Assembly (NCBI GenBank): GCA_016293915.1
Contig: JAEDCY010000003.1
Coordinates: 1 to 64,000, forward strand
Direction of reading: 5' to 3'
Length of the DNA stretch: 64,000 bases
Source of the DNA: Treponema sp.
GTDB lineage: Bacteria > Spirochaetota > Spirochaetia > Treponematales > Treponemataceae
A model generated the notes under the pieces. The model did not search any database. It was not told the DNA's origin and saw nothing but the letters and a program-made list of their open reading frames with translations. The translations under genes and the position numbers were made by a program. Shown here piece after piece: positions 1-8,122 of the stretch. Each line of letters begins with the position of its first letter. Within the stretch, counting starts at the first letter, position 1.

Positions 1-58
1 AGCGGGTGGTTGCTTGTGCGCCTGCAAGCAAGCGCACCGGCTCACGAGCCGTAATGCT

Positions 59-90
59 AAAAACACGGCTTTTCGCCGTGTTTTTTTTTG
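59..90 (+). terminator. Intrinsic terminator upstream of dnaE
   Basis: A 9-bp stem (AAACACGGC with GCCGTGTTT) with a small loop runs directly into a T tract at 81-89. It ends a transcript entering from outside the window and isolates dnaE. The first 58 bases hold another small hairpin (TTGCTTG/CAAGCAA) and no recognisable gene. Confidence 0.8.
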
Positions 91-130
91 TCTTATATGC
101 TATAATAAACCTCTCTGGAGGCATTATAAA

Positions 131-3100
131 ATGGCAGATTATCACGAATTTCCACCTGCGCCAGAAGGCACCCCTGTAGCAAATTTCGTACACCTTCACG
201 TCCACTCAGACTATTCTCTACTGGACTCCTGTGCCACTTTAGACAAGCTTGTTGCAAAAGCAAAAAGCCTTAATATGCCTGCCCTCGCTCTTACCGACCA
301 CGGAAACATGTTCGGAGCCCTCAACTTTGAAAAGCTCTGCCATGTAAACGGAATCAATCCTATTGTTGGTGAAGAGTTTTATGTTGCCTACGGAAGTCAC
401 TACGAAAAAGAAGACGTTCCTTACAGCCATAAGGGAGAAGAAGGAGACCGTAAGGCCCACTACTTTCACCTGATTCTGCTCTGCGAAAATCAGAAGGGCT
501 ATGAAAATATGTGCTGGCTTTCCAGCCGCGCCTTCTGTGATGAAAATGCCCTTTATTATGGTAAGCCTCGTATAGACTTTGAACTTCTTGAACAGTATCA
601 CGAAGGAATCATCTGCTGCTCGGCCTGTATTCAGGGAGAACTTCCCCAAATGCTGCTTGCCGGAATGGATAAGGAAGCCGAAGAACTTGCCTTAAAATAC
701 AGTAAGCTTTTTGGTCCTGACCATTATTATATAGAAATCCAGGACCACGGAATTCCAGAACAGAAAGTAGTTGCTGAAAAACTGATCGCACTTGCTCATA
801 AATTAAACATTCCGCTGGTTGCTACAAACGATGTTCACTATGTAGAAAAAGAAGACGCCATTGCCCAGGATGCCCTGCGCTGCATCGGATTTAAAAATCT
901 GCTGCACGAAAAGCATGCCAAAATGGGCGGCGACATGGATCTGGATAACTGGTATTTCAAGACCGAAGAAGAAATGCGAGCTCTCTTTCCTCAGTGCCCG
1001 GAAGCCTTTGATAACACAATCAAGATTGCCAACATGTGTAATCTTACAATCAAGCAGTATACAACGCCAGAACTCAAGGAATGTCTGCCCCGCTTTGAAC
1101 TTCCAAAAGAATTCCGTACCCATGGCGACGACTATCAGAGTGACCAGAACGACTATGTAAAATATCTTGTAGAAGAAGGACTTAAAAAACGCTACAAGGA
1201 AATTACTCCTGAAATCCGTGAGCGTGCCGACTACGAAATGAACACAATTTTCAGCATGGGATTTTCCGGCTACTTCCTTATCGTCTGGGAGTTCATCAAC
1301 TGGTCAAAATCAACTTACGACAATGTAAACAAAAGGCCAAAGCCTTATATTCCGATTGGACCGGGCCGTGGTTCTGGTGCAGGTTCTCTTGTAGCCTACG
1401 CCATGACAATTACCGATATCGACCCATTCAGATATGGTTTGATTTTTGAGCGATTCTTAAACCCAGAACGTGTATCCATGCCGGATTTCGACGTTGATAT
1501 GGACTTCGACTATCGACAGGATATCATCCAACATACGCGCGATTTGTATGGTGATGCAAACGTTGGGCATATTGTTACTTTTGGTACACTTAAACCTAAA
1601 AACTGTATTGCCGATGTTGGCCGCATTTTGAACATTCCTCTAAATGAAGTTGCAATGCTCAAAAAATGTATTCCAGATAATCCTAAGGCAAAACTCAAAG
1701 ATGCTTTCAGTGAACCAACAGAAAAAATGCCGGATGGCGGTCAGCTTATTCCCTACAAGGATGATCCGCGCTATCAGGAGCTTTTTGACCTTGCCTTCAG
1801 ACTTGAAGGTGTAAAACGAAACACTGGTTTGCATGCTTCGGGTATGGTAATTGGTCTTACCCCTCTTCCAGACTGGGCTCCGGTTTTTAAGGATCCTAAA
1901 ACTGGTGAAGTTGGCGTTCAGTACACAATGGATATTATTGAGCCTTGTGGACTTGTAAAGTTTGACTACCTTGGACTTAAAACACTTTCTCTGATTCGTT
2001 ATGCAGAAGCAATTATAAACAAACACCGTCCTACAGGAACTCCAGAGTTTATTACAGCAAATGTCAGTGAAACTGATGAAAAAACCTTTGACCTTTTCTG
2101 CCGTGGAGACTCTGTCGCAGTATTCCAGTTTGAATCTCCTGGTATGCAGAAAATCTTGCGCGAATGTAAACCACGTACAATCGAAGAGCTTGTTGCCTTG
2201 AACGCACTTTATCGTCCGGGCCCGCTCGACTATATTCCAAAATACATTGAAGGTAAATGGAAGCCTGAAACTATTGAATATCCGGACCCGTCGCTTGAAA
2301 ATCTTTTGAAAGAAACCTATGGCGTTATGGTTTACCAGGAACAGGTTATGAAAGTTGCCCAGATTATTTCAGGCTTCTCTCTTGGTGGTGCAGATATGCT
2401 TCGCCGTGCCATGGGTAAGAAAAAGCTCGACGTTCTTATGAAAAAGAAAGAAGAGTTTATTGCCGGTGCTGTTAAAAACGGACACACAGAGGAACATGCA
2501 GGTGAAATCTTTGAAATCATGATTCCATTTGCCGGCTACGGATTCAATAAATCTCATGCAGCGGCTTACTCTGTTCTTGCTTACCGCACAGGCTGGCTTA
2601 AGGCTCACTACCCGGCTGAATTCATGGCAGCCAACCTTACAAACGAAATCACTTCTACAGATGGACTTCCTTTCTATATTGAAGAAGCCCGAAAAATGGG
2701 AGTTCCCGTAGATGCTCCTGACGTAAACCGTTCTGATATTATTTTTGACGTTGTAGACGGCCGTATTGTCTTTGGTCTTAAAGGAATCAAGGGTATGGGT
2801 GAGGCCGCAGCTCAGGTTATTGTAAATGAGCGCGAAAAGAACGGTCCGTATAAATCTTTCATGGACTTTATAAAACGAGTCTGTGCTATTGTTGAAAAAG
2901 ACGAAGACGGTCGTGAAAAGACATTCATCAATAAAAAAGCAATCGAAGTTCTTATCAAAACCGGTGCCTTTGACCATCTTAAGGAAAAAGATGGAACAAC
3001 CCTCAACCGCCCGACACTTCTTGCCAATATGGAAGCAGCTCTCGACTACGTTTCTGATTATCTTGAAGATCAGAAAAAAGGTCAGGGAGACTTGTTCGGC

Positions 3101-3859
3101 GACCTTGCAGATGAGGAAAAGAATTTTACAGACTTCCAGTATAGAATTATTCCGGATGTTCCTCAGATGGAACTTCTTAATATGGAAAAAGAGTGCATAG
3201 GTTGTTACGTAAGCGGACACCCTCTGGATTCTTACCGCAAGGCAATAGAAAGAGCTGTTACTGTAAGAGCCGGAAACATAAACCGCATTGCCGAAGAAAG
3301 CAAGGCAGAAAAAGCTGCTCTCGAAGCAAGCGGATTAAAACCATGGCAAATGCGCGATTCCGGAAAATCTTACGTAGCACTGGGAATGATTTCCGGAATT
3401 CACGAAATTGTTACCAAAAAAGGTGCCCGAATGGCTTTTGCAAAGCTAAATGATATGGATGGTCAGATTGACCTTACCTTCTTCCCTAAAACCTGGGAAA
3501 CAATGAAAACCCAGCTTCAGGATGCCGAAGTTTATGCTTTCCGCGGAAAAGTTGATGGCAGTCGTGATACACCTTCTTTGATTGTTGATTCTATTGAAGA
3601 TGTACAGCAGATGGAAACTCATTCTGCCCAGGCGGTTCATATCCGGCTGGACACAAATTTCAATTCCGAGCCTGCAATTGCACAATTAAAAGATTTTTTA
3701 TTTGATAAAATGGGTAAATGTTCAGTATATTTTCATATAGACACAGGAAATAATCCTTATGTCGTAAAAGCAAACGACCAGATTTCCGTTAGTGCCGATG
3801 AGCAGACCCTTAAGGCATTAAAAGACATCAATTTCGTGCGCGAAGTGTGGACGGAGTAG
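131..3859 (+). CDS. dnaE: DNA polymerase III alpha subunit (replicative polymerase)
   Basis: Catalytic subunit of the chromosomal replicase. The start at 131 is chosen because GGAGG sits at 116-120 and the upstream in-frame extension runs through the terminator hairpin. The product is 1242 residues, the usual DnaE size. An N-terminal PHP domain shows HLHVHSDYSLLDS near residue 20. The palm carries PDFDVDMDFD near residue 455 with the catalytic aspartates. The fingers carry YRPGPLDYIPKYI, the helix-hairpin-helix region follows, and an OB-type C-terminal region comes last. It reads rightward and is followed by a tandem hairpin repeat and the yggT-recG pair rather than by an obvious partner. No frameshift or odd composition is seen. 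Confidence 0.97.
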   Translation: MADYHEFPPAPEGTPVANFVHLHVHSDYSLLDSCATLDKLVAKAKSLNMPALALTDHGNMFGALNFEKLCHVNGINPIVGEEFYVAYGSHYEKEDVPYSHKGEEGDRKAHYFHLILLCENQKGYENMCWLSSRAFCDENALYYGKPRIDFELLEQYHEGIICCSACIQGELPQMLLAGMDKEAEELALKYSKLFGPDHYYIEIQDHGIPEQKVVAEKLIALAHKLNIPLVATNDVHYVEKEDAIAQDALRCIGFKNLLHEKHAKMGGDMDLDNWYFKTEEEMRALFPQCPEAFDNTIKIANMCNLTIKQYTTPELKECLPRFELPKEFRTHGDDYQSDQNDYVKYLVEEGLKKRYKEITPEIRERADYEMNTIFSMGFSGYFLIVWEFINWSKSTYDNVNKRPKPYIPIGPGRGSGAGSLVAYAMTITDIDPFRYGLIFERFLNPERVSMPDFDVDMDFDYRQDIIQHTRDLYGDANVGHIVTFGTLKPKNCIADVGRILNIPLNEVAMLKKCIPDNPKAKLKDAFSEPTEKMPDGGQLIPYKDDPRYQELFDLAFRLEGVKRNTGLHASGMVIGLTPLPDWAPVFKDPKTGEVGVQYTMDIIEPCGLVKFDYLGLKTLSLIRYAEAIINKHRPTGTPEFITANVSETDEKTFDLFCRGDSVAVFQFESPGMQKILRECKPRTIEELVALNALYRPGPLDYIPKYIEGKWKPETIEYPDPSLENLLKETYGVMVYQEQVMKVAQIISGFSLGGADMLRRAMGKKKLDVLMKKKEEFIAGAVKNGHTEEHAGEIFEIMIPFAGYGFNKSHAAAYSVLAYRTGWLKAHYPAEFMAANLTNEITSTDGLPFYIEEARKMGVPVDAPDVNRSDIIFDVVDGRIVFGLKGIKGMGEAAAQVIVNEREKNGPYKSFMDFIKRVCAIVEKDEDGREKTFINKKAIEVLIKTGAFDHLKEKDGTTLNRPTLLANMEAALDYVSDYLEDQKKGQGDLFGDLADEEKNFTDFQYRIIPDVPQMELLNMEKECIGCYVSGHPLDSYRKAIERAVTVRAGNINRIAEESKAEKAALEASGLKPWQMRDSGKSYVALGMISGIHEIVTKKGARMAFAKLNDMDGQIDLTFFPKTWETMKTQLQDAEVYAFRGKVDGSRDTPSLIVDSIEDVQQMETHSAQAVHIRLDTNFNSEPAIAQLKDFLFDKMGKCSVYFHIDTGNNPYVVKANDQISVSADEQTLKALKDINFVREVWTE

Positions 3860-3865
3860 GCTACA

Positions 3866-4050
3866 ATCGAAAATCCGTTAAAAATCGGGCTGCGACAGCG
3901 GTCCGATTTAGGATTATCGCTCGTTCCGCCTCAGAGGCGAGACTACGCGAGCCGACTAAAATCGAAGAACCGTTAAAAAACGAGCTGCGACAGCGGGTCG
4001 TTTTAGGTTCATCGAAAAAATGGCTCAGAGGCGAGACTATGCGAGCCGAC
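3866..4050 (+). repeat. Two tandem ~91-bp units, each with a covarying hairpin
   Basis: Unit 1 (3866-3956) and unit 2 (3961-4050) align along their length; both end in CGAGCCGAC. Each contains a hairpin of identical geometry: a 7-bp outer stem, a 3-nt bulge, and an inner GCTG-CGA-CAGC hairpin. The outer stems are AAATCGG/CCGATTT (3882-3888/3903-3909) and AAAACGA/TCGTTTT (3977-3983/3998-4004). Two positions differ and both are compensated. It fills the dnaE-yggT gap. Function is unknown; structure is being conserved rather than sequence. Confidence 0.8.
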
Positions 4051-4083
4051 AATGCGATGTTTTTTTTCAGGAGGTATTTTTTT

Positions 4084-4677
4084 ATGATACAGACAGTTTT
4101 ATCTATTCTAGCAGCAATGCTTTCAGTTTATACTCTTTTATGTTTTGTATATATTCTTATGTCCTGGTTACCGGGTGCTAAGTTCACGAGGTTCGGACAT
4201 ATAATGACAGCAATCTGTGAACCATATATGGGGCTCTTCAAAAAACTTGGATTTCTTCGCATAGGAAACATTGATTTTTCACCGATTGTTTCACTTGGAA
4301 TTCTTTCGCTTGCCTCTGCAATTCTTGGAGGAATTCAGCATACAGGAAGAATCTTCGTCGGCGGAATTCTCGGAACTATCATCAGTTCTATCTGGGGAAT
4401 TGCTTCATCAATTGGTTTTATTTTTACCCTTTTGACATTTGTCCGCTGGATAGTACTTCTTATTAATAAAGGAAGAACCTCTTATGATTCAGGCTGGAAT
4501 CAGGTAGACATGATGCTCAATAAGATTTCTTACAAGATTGCAGGAACCTTTACCAAAAATGGAATAAGTTACCAGACTTCACTTTTAATCTCATGGATTA
4601 CCCTGCTTGTATTTCTTGGAGTAGGACATATTCTTATTACAATTCTCGTAAGCCTCTGTTATAGAATGCCATTTTAA
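4084..4677 (+). CDS. YggT-family integral membrane protein
   Basis: A 197-residue hydrophobic protein with YggT-like repeats: the LPGAKFTRFGHI and CEPYMGLFKKLG stretch near residues 28-55 matches the family's short loop following the first helix (family members read W-x-P, R-I, P-Y/L). About four to six membrane segments are visible. The start at 4084 is set by CAGGAGG at 4069-4074; the longer open frame reaching back into dnaE is translated repeat. YggT proteins are small membrane proteins linked to osmotic or cell-envelope functions, without a defined reaction. The stop codon shares a base with the recG start (TAATG), so the two genes are probably translationally coupled. Confidence 0.75.
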   Translation: MIQTVLSILAAMLSVYTLLCFVYILMSWLPGAKFTRFGHIMTAICEPYMGLFKKLGFLRIGNIDFSPIVSLGILSLASAILGGIQHTGRIFVGGILGTIISSIWGIASSIGFIFTLLTFVRWIVLLINKGRTSYDSGWNQVDMMLNKISYKIAGTFTKNGISYQTSLLISWITLLVFLGVGHILITILVSLCYRMPF

Positions 4678-6983
4678 TGAAGATTTCTGATATAAAAACC
4701 CCGGTTTCTTCAATTTCAGGAATCGGGCCTCAGCTTACAAAAGCCCTGGCAAAAGTAAATGTTTTCACAGTTGGCGACCTGCTGCAATATTATCCTCGAG
4801 ACTATGAAGACAGGACTCATAAGGTAACTTTCCGTGAGCAGGCCGAAAACCACGGCAAAGTTCATACAGTAGCGCAGGTAATCAGCCACGAATGGTTCGG
4901 TTACGGTCGTATGAAAACCTTAAAAATCATTGTAAATGATGGAACAGGCACGGCAGAGCTTATTTGTTTTAACAGAGCCTTTTTGGAAAAGAGCCTTATA
5001 CCCGGCACAATAATTACAGTCACCGGAAAATTCGAAGTAAAATATGGAAAACTGCAAAGCACAGCCTTTGAGGCAATAAAACATGCTACGGTGGTTGAGC
5101 CTGTTGCCGGCTCACAAGGTGGTTTCGATACACCTGCTTCGCAGGCACTCAACCACCCTATGCCCGACCTCTCTTCTATCGCGCCAAAAGAAAGCGGAAT
5201 AATCCCGGTTTATCCGCTCACAGAAGGACTCTCTCAGAAGGCCGTAACAAAAGCCGTCTCACAGGCGCTCCAGCAGTACGCGCACGGAATCGAAAACGAG
5301 TTGCCTTCTGAACTTATCGAGGCGCGCGGCCTTTTACAAAAACAGGACGCAATCCGCCTTATTCACCGCCCATCAGAAATGTCCCAGGCGGCGGCCGCCC
5401 GCCGTACCCTTGTTTACGAAGAGCTCTTTCAATTCCAGTCAATACTTGCAAAGCGTATCTACAACAGAAAAGGTTTTACGTCGAATACAGTGATTGTACC
5501 GAAGAGTTCTGTGATTGAGACAAAAAGTACGGTGATTGAGCCTGTCGAAAACACCGCATCTTTCGATAAATCTACCGGCTCACAGAGTAATTTCGACATC
5601 TCTCAATTCACCGATTCCCTCTCTCCGCTCCAGCTGGATTTTTTCAATTCTCTTCCATTTCCTCTTACAGATGACCAGCGCAAGGTAATCTACGAAATGG
5701 ATGCAGAAATAGACCGCAGCTACACTGAAAGGGAACGTGTGCTAAACCAGATGGACCGGGGTCTGCCGCCACCAAGCACGCCGGTTTTTACAATGGCAAG
5801 GCTTTTACAGGGCGATGTAGGTTCAGGAAAAACTCTTGTTTCACTTTTTCTCTGCCTCAGAATCATCAGCTGGAAAGGCCAGTGTGCCTTTATGGCTCCT
5901 ACAGAAATTCTTGCACGCCAGCACGCAGAAACTACTGCAAAACTACTGACTCCGCTTGGAGTCCGCACTGCCTTTCTTACAGGAAATCTCCGCGCAAAAG
6001 GACGTAATCAGCTGCTAAAAGCCCTTAAGGATGGCGAAATTGATATCGTTGTTGGAACTCACGCACTTTTTTCTGCAAACGTAGAGTACAAAGATATGAA
6101 ATTAGCCGTAATTGATGAGCAGCATCGTTTTGGAGTTCTTCAGCGACAGGCAATAATCGAAAAAGGACGGCAGACTGTTGGTTCAACAAGTTCTGCCACC
6201 GGAGCCTTTACCTTTGAACCAAATCTTCTTATGATGAGTGCAACTCCTATTCCTCAAAGTCTTGCCCTTACCGTTTTTGGCGATCTTGATATTTCTTCGA
6301 TTCACACAATGCCCGCTGGCCGCAAGCCGATTACTACCTACCTCGTAAAAGAGGGCAACGAAATGAATGCCTACGAAGCAGTTAGAAAGGAACTTGAAAA
6401 AGGTCATCAGGCTTATTTTGTCTATCCGGCAATTGACAGCGATGAAAATATAAAATCTGCAGAGCGCGTTTTTGCTCATCTGCGAGACCATATTTATCCT
6501 CAGTATAAATGTGCCCTTGTTCACAGCAAAATTGACGAAGATGAACAGGTTAGAATTTTAAGAGATTTTCGAGACGGAAGTATTCAGATTCTGGCCGCTA
6601 CCACGGTGATTGAAGTAGGTGTCGATGTGCCGAACGCAACCTGTATGGTAATTGAGATGGCAGACCGCTTCGGTATGGCCCAGCTTCACCAGCTCCGCGG
6701 GCGTGTAGGTCGCGGAGAAGCCCAGTCCTTCTGCTTTTTGATATACAGTAAGGATATAACGGAAACCGGAATTGAACGAATGAAGGCTCTGAGGCAGAGT
6801 ACTGACGGATTTTTTATTGCCGAGCAGGATCTCAAAACCCGCGGTCCTGGAGAACTCAATGGCACAGTGCAGGCAGGTGAGCTTGGCTTCCATCTTGCAG
6901 ATCTCTCCCGCGACATGGAAATAATGGAATTGGCTCGAAATGATGCGATTTCATACATTGCAACTCAAAACGTGTCAAAATAA
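4677..6983 (+). CDS. recG: ATP-dependent DNA helicase RecG
   Basis: Branch-migration helicase that regresses stalled forks and processes Holliday junctions. At 768 residues it is about 70-80 longer than usual. The N-terminal wedge/OB domain (GIGPQLTKAL, YYPRDYEDR) is followed by helicase motifs: Walker A GDVGSGKT near residue 380, DEQH-type motif II (VIDEQHRFG), SATPIPQSLALT, and the C-terminal QLRGRVGRG motif VI with the TRP-like tail. The extra length is explained by two stretches, residues 138-161 and about 278-306, that translate palindromic repeat DNA. Both fall outside the motor motifs. The start overlaps the yggT stop by one base. A palindrome with a trailing T run at 7074-7107 could terminate the transcript. 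Confidence 0.95.
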   Translation: MKISDIKTPVSSISGIGPQLTKALAKVNVFTVGDLLQYYPRDYEDRTHKVTFREQAENHGKVHTVAQVISHEWFGYGRMKTLKIIVNDGTGTAELICFNRAFLEKSLIPGTIITVTGKFEVKYGKLQSTAFEAIKHATVVEPVAGSQGGFDTPASQALNHPMPDLSSIAPKESGIIPVYPLTEGLSQKAVTKAVSQALQQYAHGIENELPSELIEARGLLQKQDAIRLIHRPSEMSQAAAARRTLVYEELFQFQSILAKRIYNRKGFTSNTVIVPKSSVIETKSTVIEPVENTASFDKSTGSQSNFDISQFTDSLSPLQLDFFNSLPFPLTDDQRKVIYEMDAEIDRSYTERERVLNQMDRGLPPPSTPVFTMARLLQGDVGSGKTLVSLFLCLRIISWKGQCAFMAPTEILARQHAETTAKLLTPLGVRTAFLTGNLRAKGRNQLLKALKDGEIDIVVGTHALFSANVEYKDMKLAVIDEQHRFGVLQRQAIIEKGRQTVGSTSSATGAFTFEPNLLMMSATPIPQSLALTVFGDLDISSIHTMPAGRKPITTYLVKEGNEMNAYEAVRKELEKGHQAYFVYPAIDSDENIKSAERVFAHLRDHIYPQYKCALVHSKIDEDEQVRILRDFRDGSIQILAATTVIEVGVDVPNATCMVIEMADRFGMAQLHQLRGRVGRGEAQSFCFLIYSKDITETGIERMKALRQSTDGFFIAEQDLKTRGPGELNGTVQAGELGFHLADLSRDMEIMELARNDAISYIATQNVSK
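5090..5157 (+). repeat. In-frame GGTGGTTGAG-type palindromic repeat inside recG
   Basis: Begins GGTGGTTGAGCC and ends GCACTCAACCACC, with internal GGTTTCGATA and CCTGCTTCGCAGG hairpin. The same building blocks occur at 18015-18112, 21642-21702 and 63001-63040. It is translated as residues 138-161 of RecG without breaking the frame. Confidence 0.85.
5506..5598 (+). repeat. Degenerate second copy of the palindromic repeat in recG
   Basis: The stretch contains CGGTGATTGAGCCTGTCGAAAACACCG and CCGGCTCACAGAG, recognisable but mutated forms of the 5090-5157 and 18015-18112 repeats. The protein text TVIEPVENT...STGSQSNFD parallels TVVEPVAGSQGGFD from the first copy. This suggests an older insertion that has drifted under coding constraint. 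Confidence 0.6.
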
Positions 6984-7038
6984 CTCAAAATAACTCAGTA
7001 ACAAAATCACTGTATCAAAATGACACAGTTTAATATCC

Positions 7039-7100
7039 GTCATTCCGAACTTGTTTCGGAATCTACCAGATAAGATCCTGAAACAAGTTCAGGATGACCG
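7039..7100. repeat. Paired GTCATnC...palindromes after recG
   Basis: Two inward-facing palindromes: GTCATTCCGAACTTGTTTCG at 7039 (followed by GAATCT) and GATCCTGAAACAAGTTCAGG at 7074, ending GATGAC. The second is followed by GGTTTTTT, so it may serve as the recG terminator. Related copies lie at 13320, 21084, 30790, 33639, 36784 and 49681. Confidence 0.85.
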
Positions 7101-7162
7101 GTTTTTTAGTAAAAAAAAACTTTTTCTACAAATTTCATCTTTTTTTAGTTGATATTTTTACT

Positions 7163-7177
7163 TGGCACAATACTTGC
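7163..7177 (+). promoter_or_regulatory. Sigma-54 (-24/-12) promoter of the sigma factor gene
   Basis: TGGCAC at 7163-7168, five bases, then TTGC at 7174-7177: the exact RpoN consensus, with GG and GC 12 bases apart on their first G. The predicted transcription start is near 7189, leaving a 19-nt leader with AAGGAG at 7194-7199. No comparably good sigma-70 promoter overlaps it. An activator-binding site was not identified. Confidence 0.8.
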
Positions 7178-7207
7178 TATATAGTTAGTGTATAAGGAGA
7201 TTATGCC

Positions 7208-8047
7208 ATGACAAACGATGAAAACATTCTTGCTATGTACCTCAAAGAAATCAACAAGATTCCTATGATTTCTCATGAAGAAGAAGTTGAGCTTGCACAG
7301 AAAGCTCAGGCTGGCGATACAGTTGCAAAAAATAAACTTGTAAATGCTAATCTCCGCTTTGTAGTAAATGTTGCAAAGAAATATCAGAATCACGGTCTTG
7401 ATCTTACAGACCTGATAAGCGAAGGAAATATCGGGCTTCTTACAGCTGTTGAAAAGTTCGATGTAACAAAAGGATATCATTTCATTTCTTATGCTGTATG
7501 GTGGATTCGACAGAGCATTCTTAAGGCTATCTGCGAAAAGAGCCGTGCTATCCGTCTGCCTCTTAACCGCGCCAATGAGCTTGTTCAGATTGAACATGCA
7601 CGCAAGGTTGTTGGAACTAAGAAAACAGAGCAGCAGGAATACGAAGAAATCGGCGCTATGCTCAATATGGATGCAAGCCATGTTCGTGATATGATTAATA
7701 TCAGCCGTGAAATGATTAGTCTTGATGCAGAAACAAATGATTCTGATAACGGCCGTTCCAAGGTTTCAGACTTCTTCGAAGACAATGCTTATGATCGTCC
7801 GGAAGAAAAGGCTATCGAAAAATCTATGCACGAAGAAATTGACGGTGTAATCAATACTCTTCGTCCTAACGAAGCACGTGTTATCCGCATGCGCTATGGC
7901 CTCAACGGTGCAAAACCTATGTCACTTAAAGAAGTTGGCGAAGAATGCTCTCTTACAAAAGAAAGAATCCGCCAGATCGAAAAACACGCAATTATCCGTT
8001 TGCAGCACCCTACCCGTGCCCGCAGACTTGAAGCATACGTAGCGTAA
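7208..8047 (+). CDS. RNA polymerase sigma factor, sigma-70 group 2 (RpoD/RpoS-like)
   Basis: A 279-residue sigma-70 protein without region 1.1. Region 1.2/2.1 starts at MTNDENILAMYLKEI; region 2.2-2.4 is NLRFVVNVAKKYQNHGLDLT...ISYAVWWIRQSI; region 3 follows (LPLNRANELVQIEHARK). Region 4.2 at the C terminus has SLKEVGEECSLTKERIRQIE, the -35-recognising helix-turn-helix. It is too short and lacks the features of a primary RpoD, so an alternative, RpoS-like role is likely. AAGGAG lies 9 bases before the start. The sigma-54 promoter just upstream places it in an RpoN-to-sigma cascade, as known for rpoS in Borrelia. The exact orthology is not certain. Confidence 0.9.
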   Translation: MTNDENILAMYLKEINKIPMISHEEEVELAQKAQAGDTVAKNKLVNANLRFVVNVAKKYQNHGLDLTDLISEGNIGLLTAVEKFDVTKGYHFISYAVWWIRQSILKAICEKSRAIRLPLNRANELVQIEHARKVVGTKKTEQQEYEEIGAMLNMDASHVRDMINISREMISLDAETNDSDNGRSKVSDFFEDNAYDRPEEKAIEKSMHEEIDGVINTLRPNEARVIRMRYGLNGAKPMSLKEVGEECSLTKERIRQIEKHAIIRLQHPTRARRLEAYVA

Positions 8048-8064
8048 AAATACAAAGGTTATAT

Positions 8065-8106
8065 AAAAAGGGGCTGTCCAAGAAAGAAATGGACAGCCCC
8101 TTTTTA
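8065..8106. terminator. Bidirectional terminator between sigma factor and gatA
   Basis: GGGGCTGTCC pairs with GGACAGCCCC, preceded by A5 and followed by T5, so it works for both convergent genes. Confidence 0.9.
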
Positions 8107-8122
8107 TTTGCAGTAATTATAT

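Noticed and set aside
1..58. tRNA 3' end at the left edge
   Set aside because: Hairpins are present but no T-arm sequence or acceptor stem could be matched.
2369..3220. Long antisense ORF inside dnaE (and similar ones inside other genes)
   Set aside because: Shadow of the strongly supported coding strand; no family resemblance or ribosome site.
3847..4083. N-terminal extension of the YggT-like protein back into dnaE
   Set aside because: The extension translates the tandem hairpin repeat; a strong ribosome site marks the ATG at 4084.
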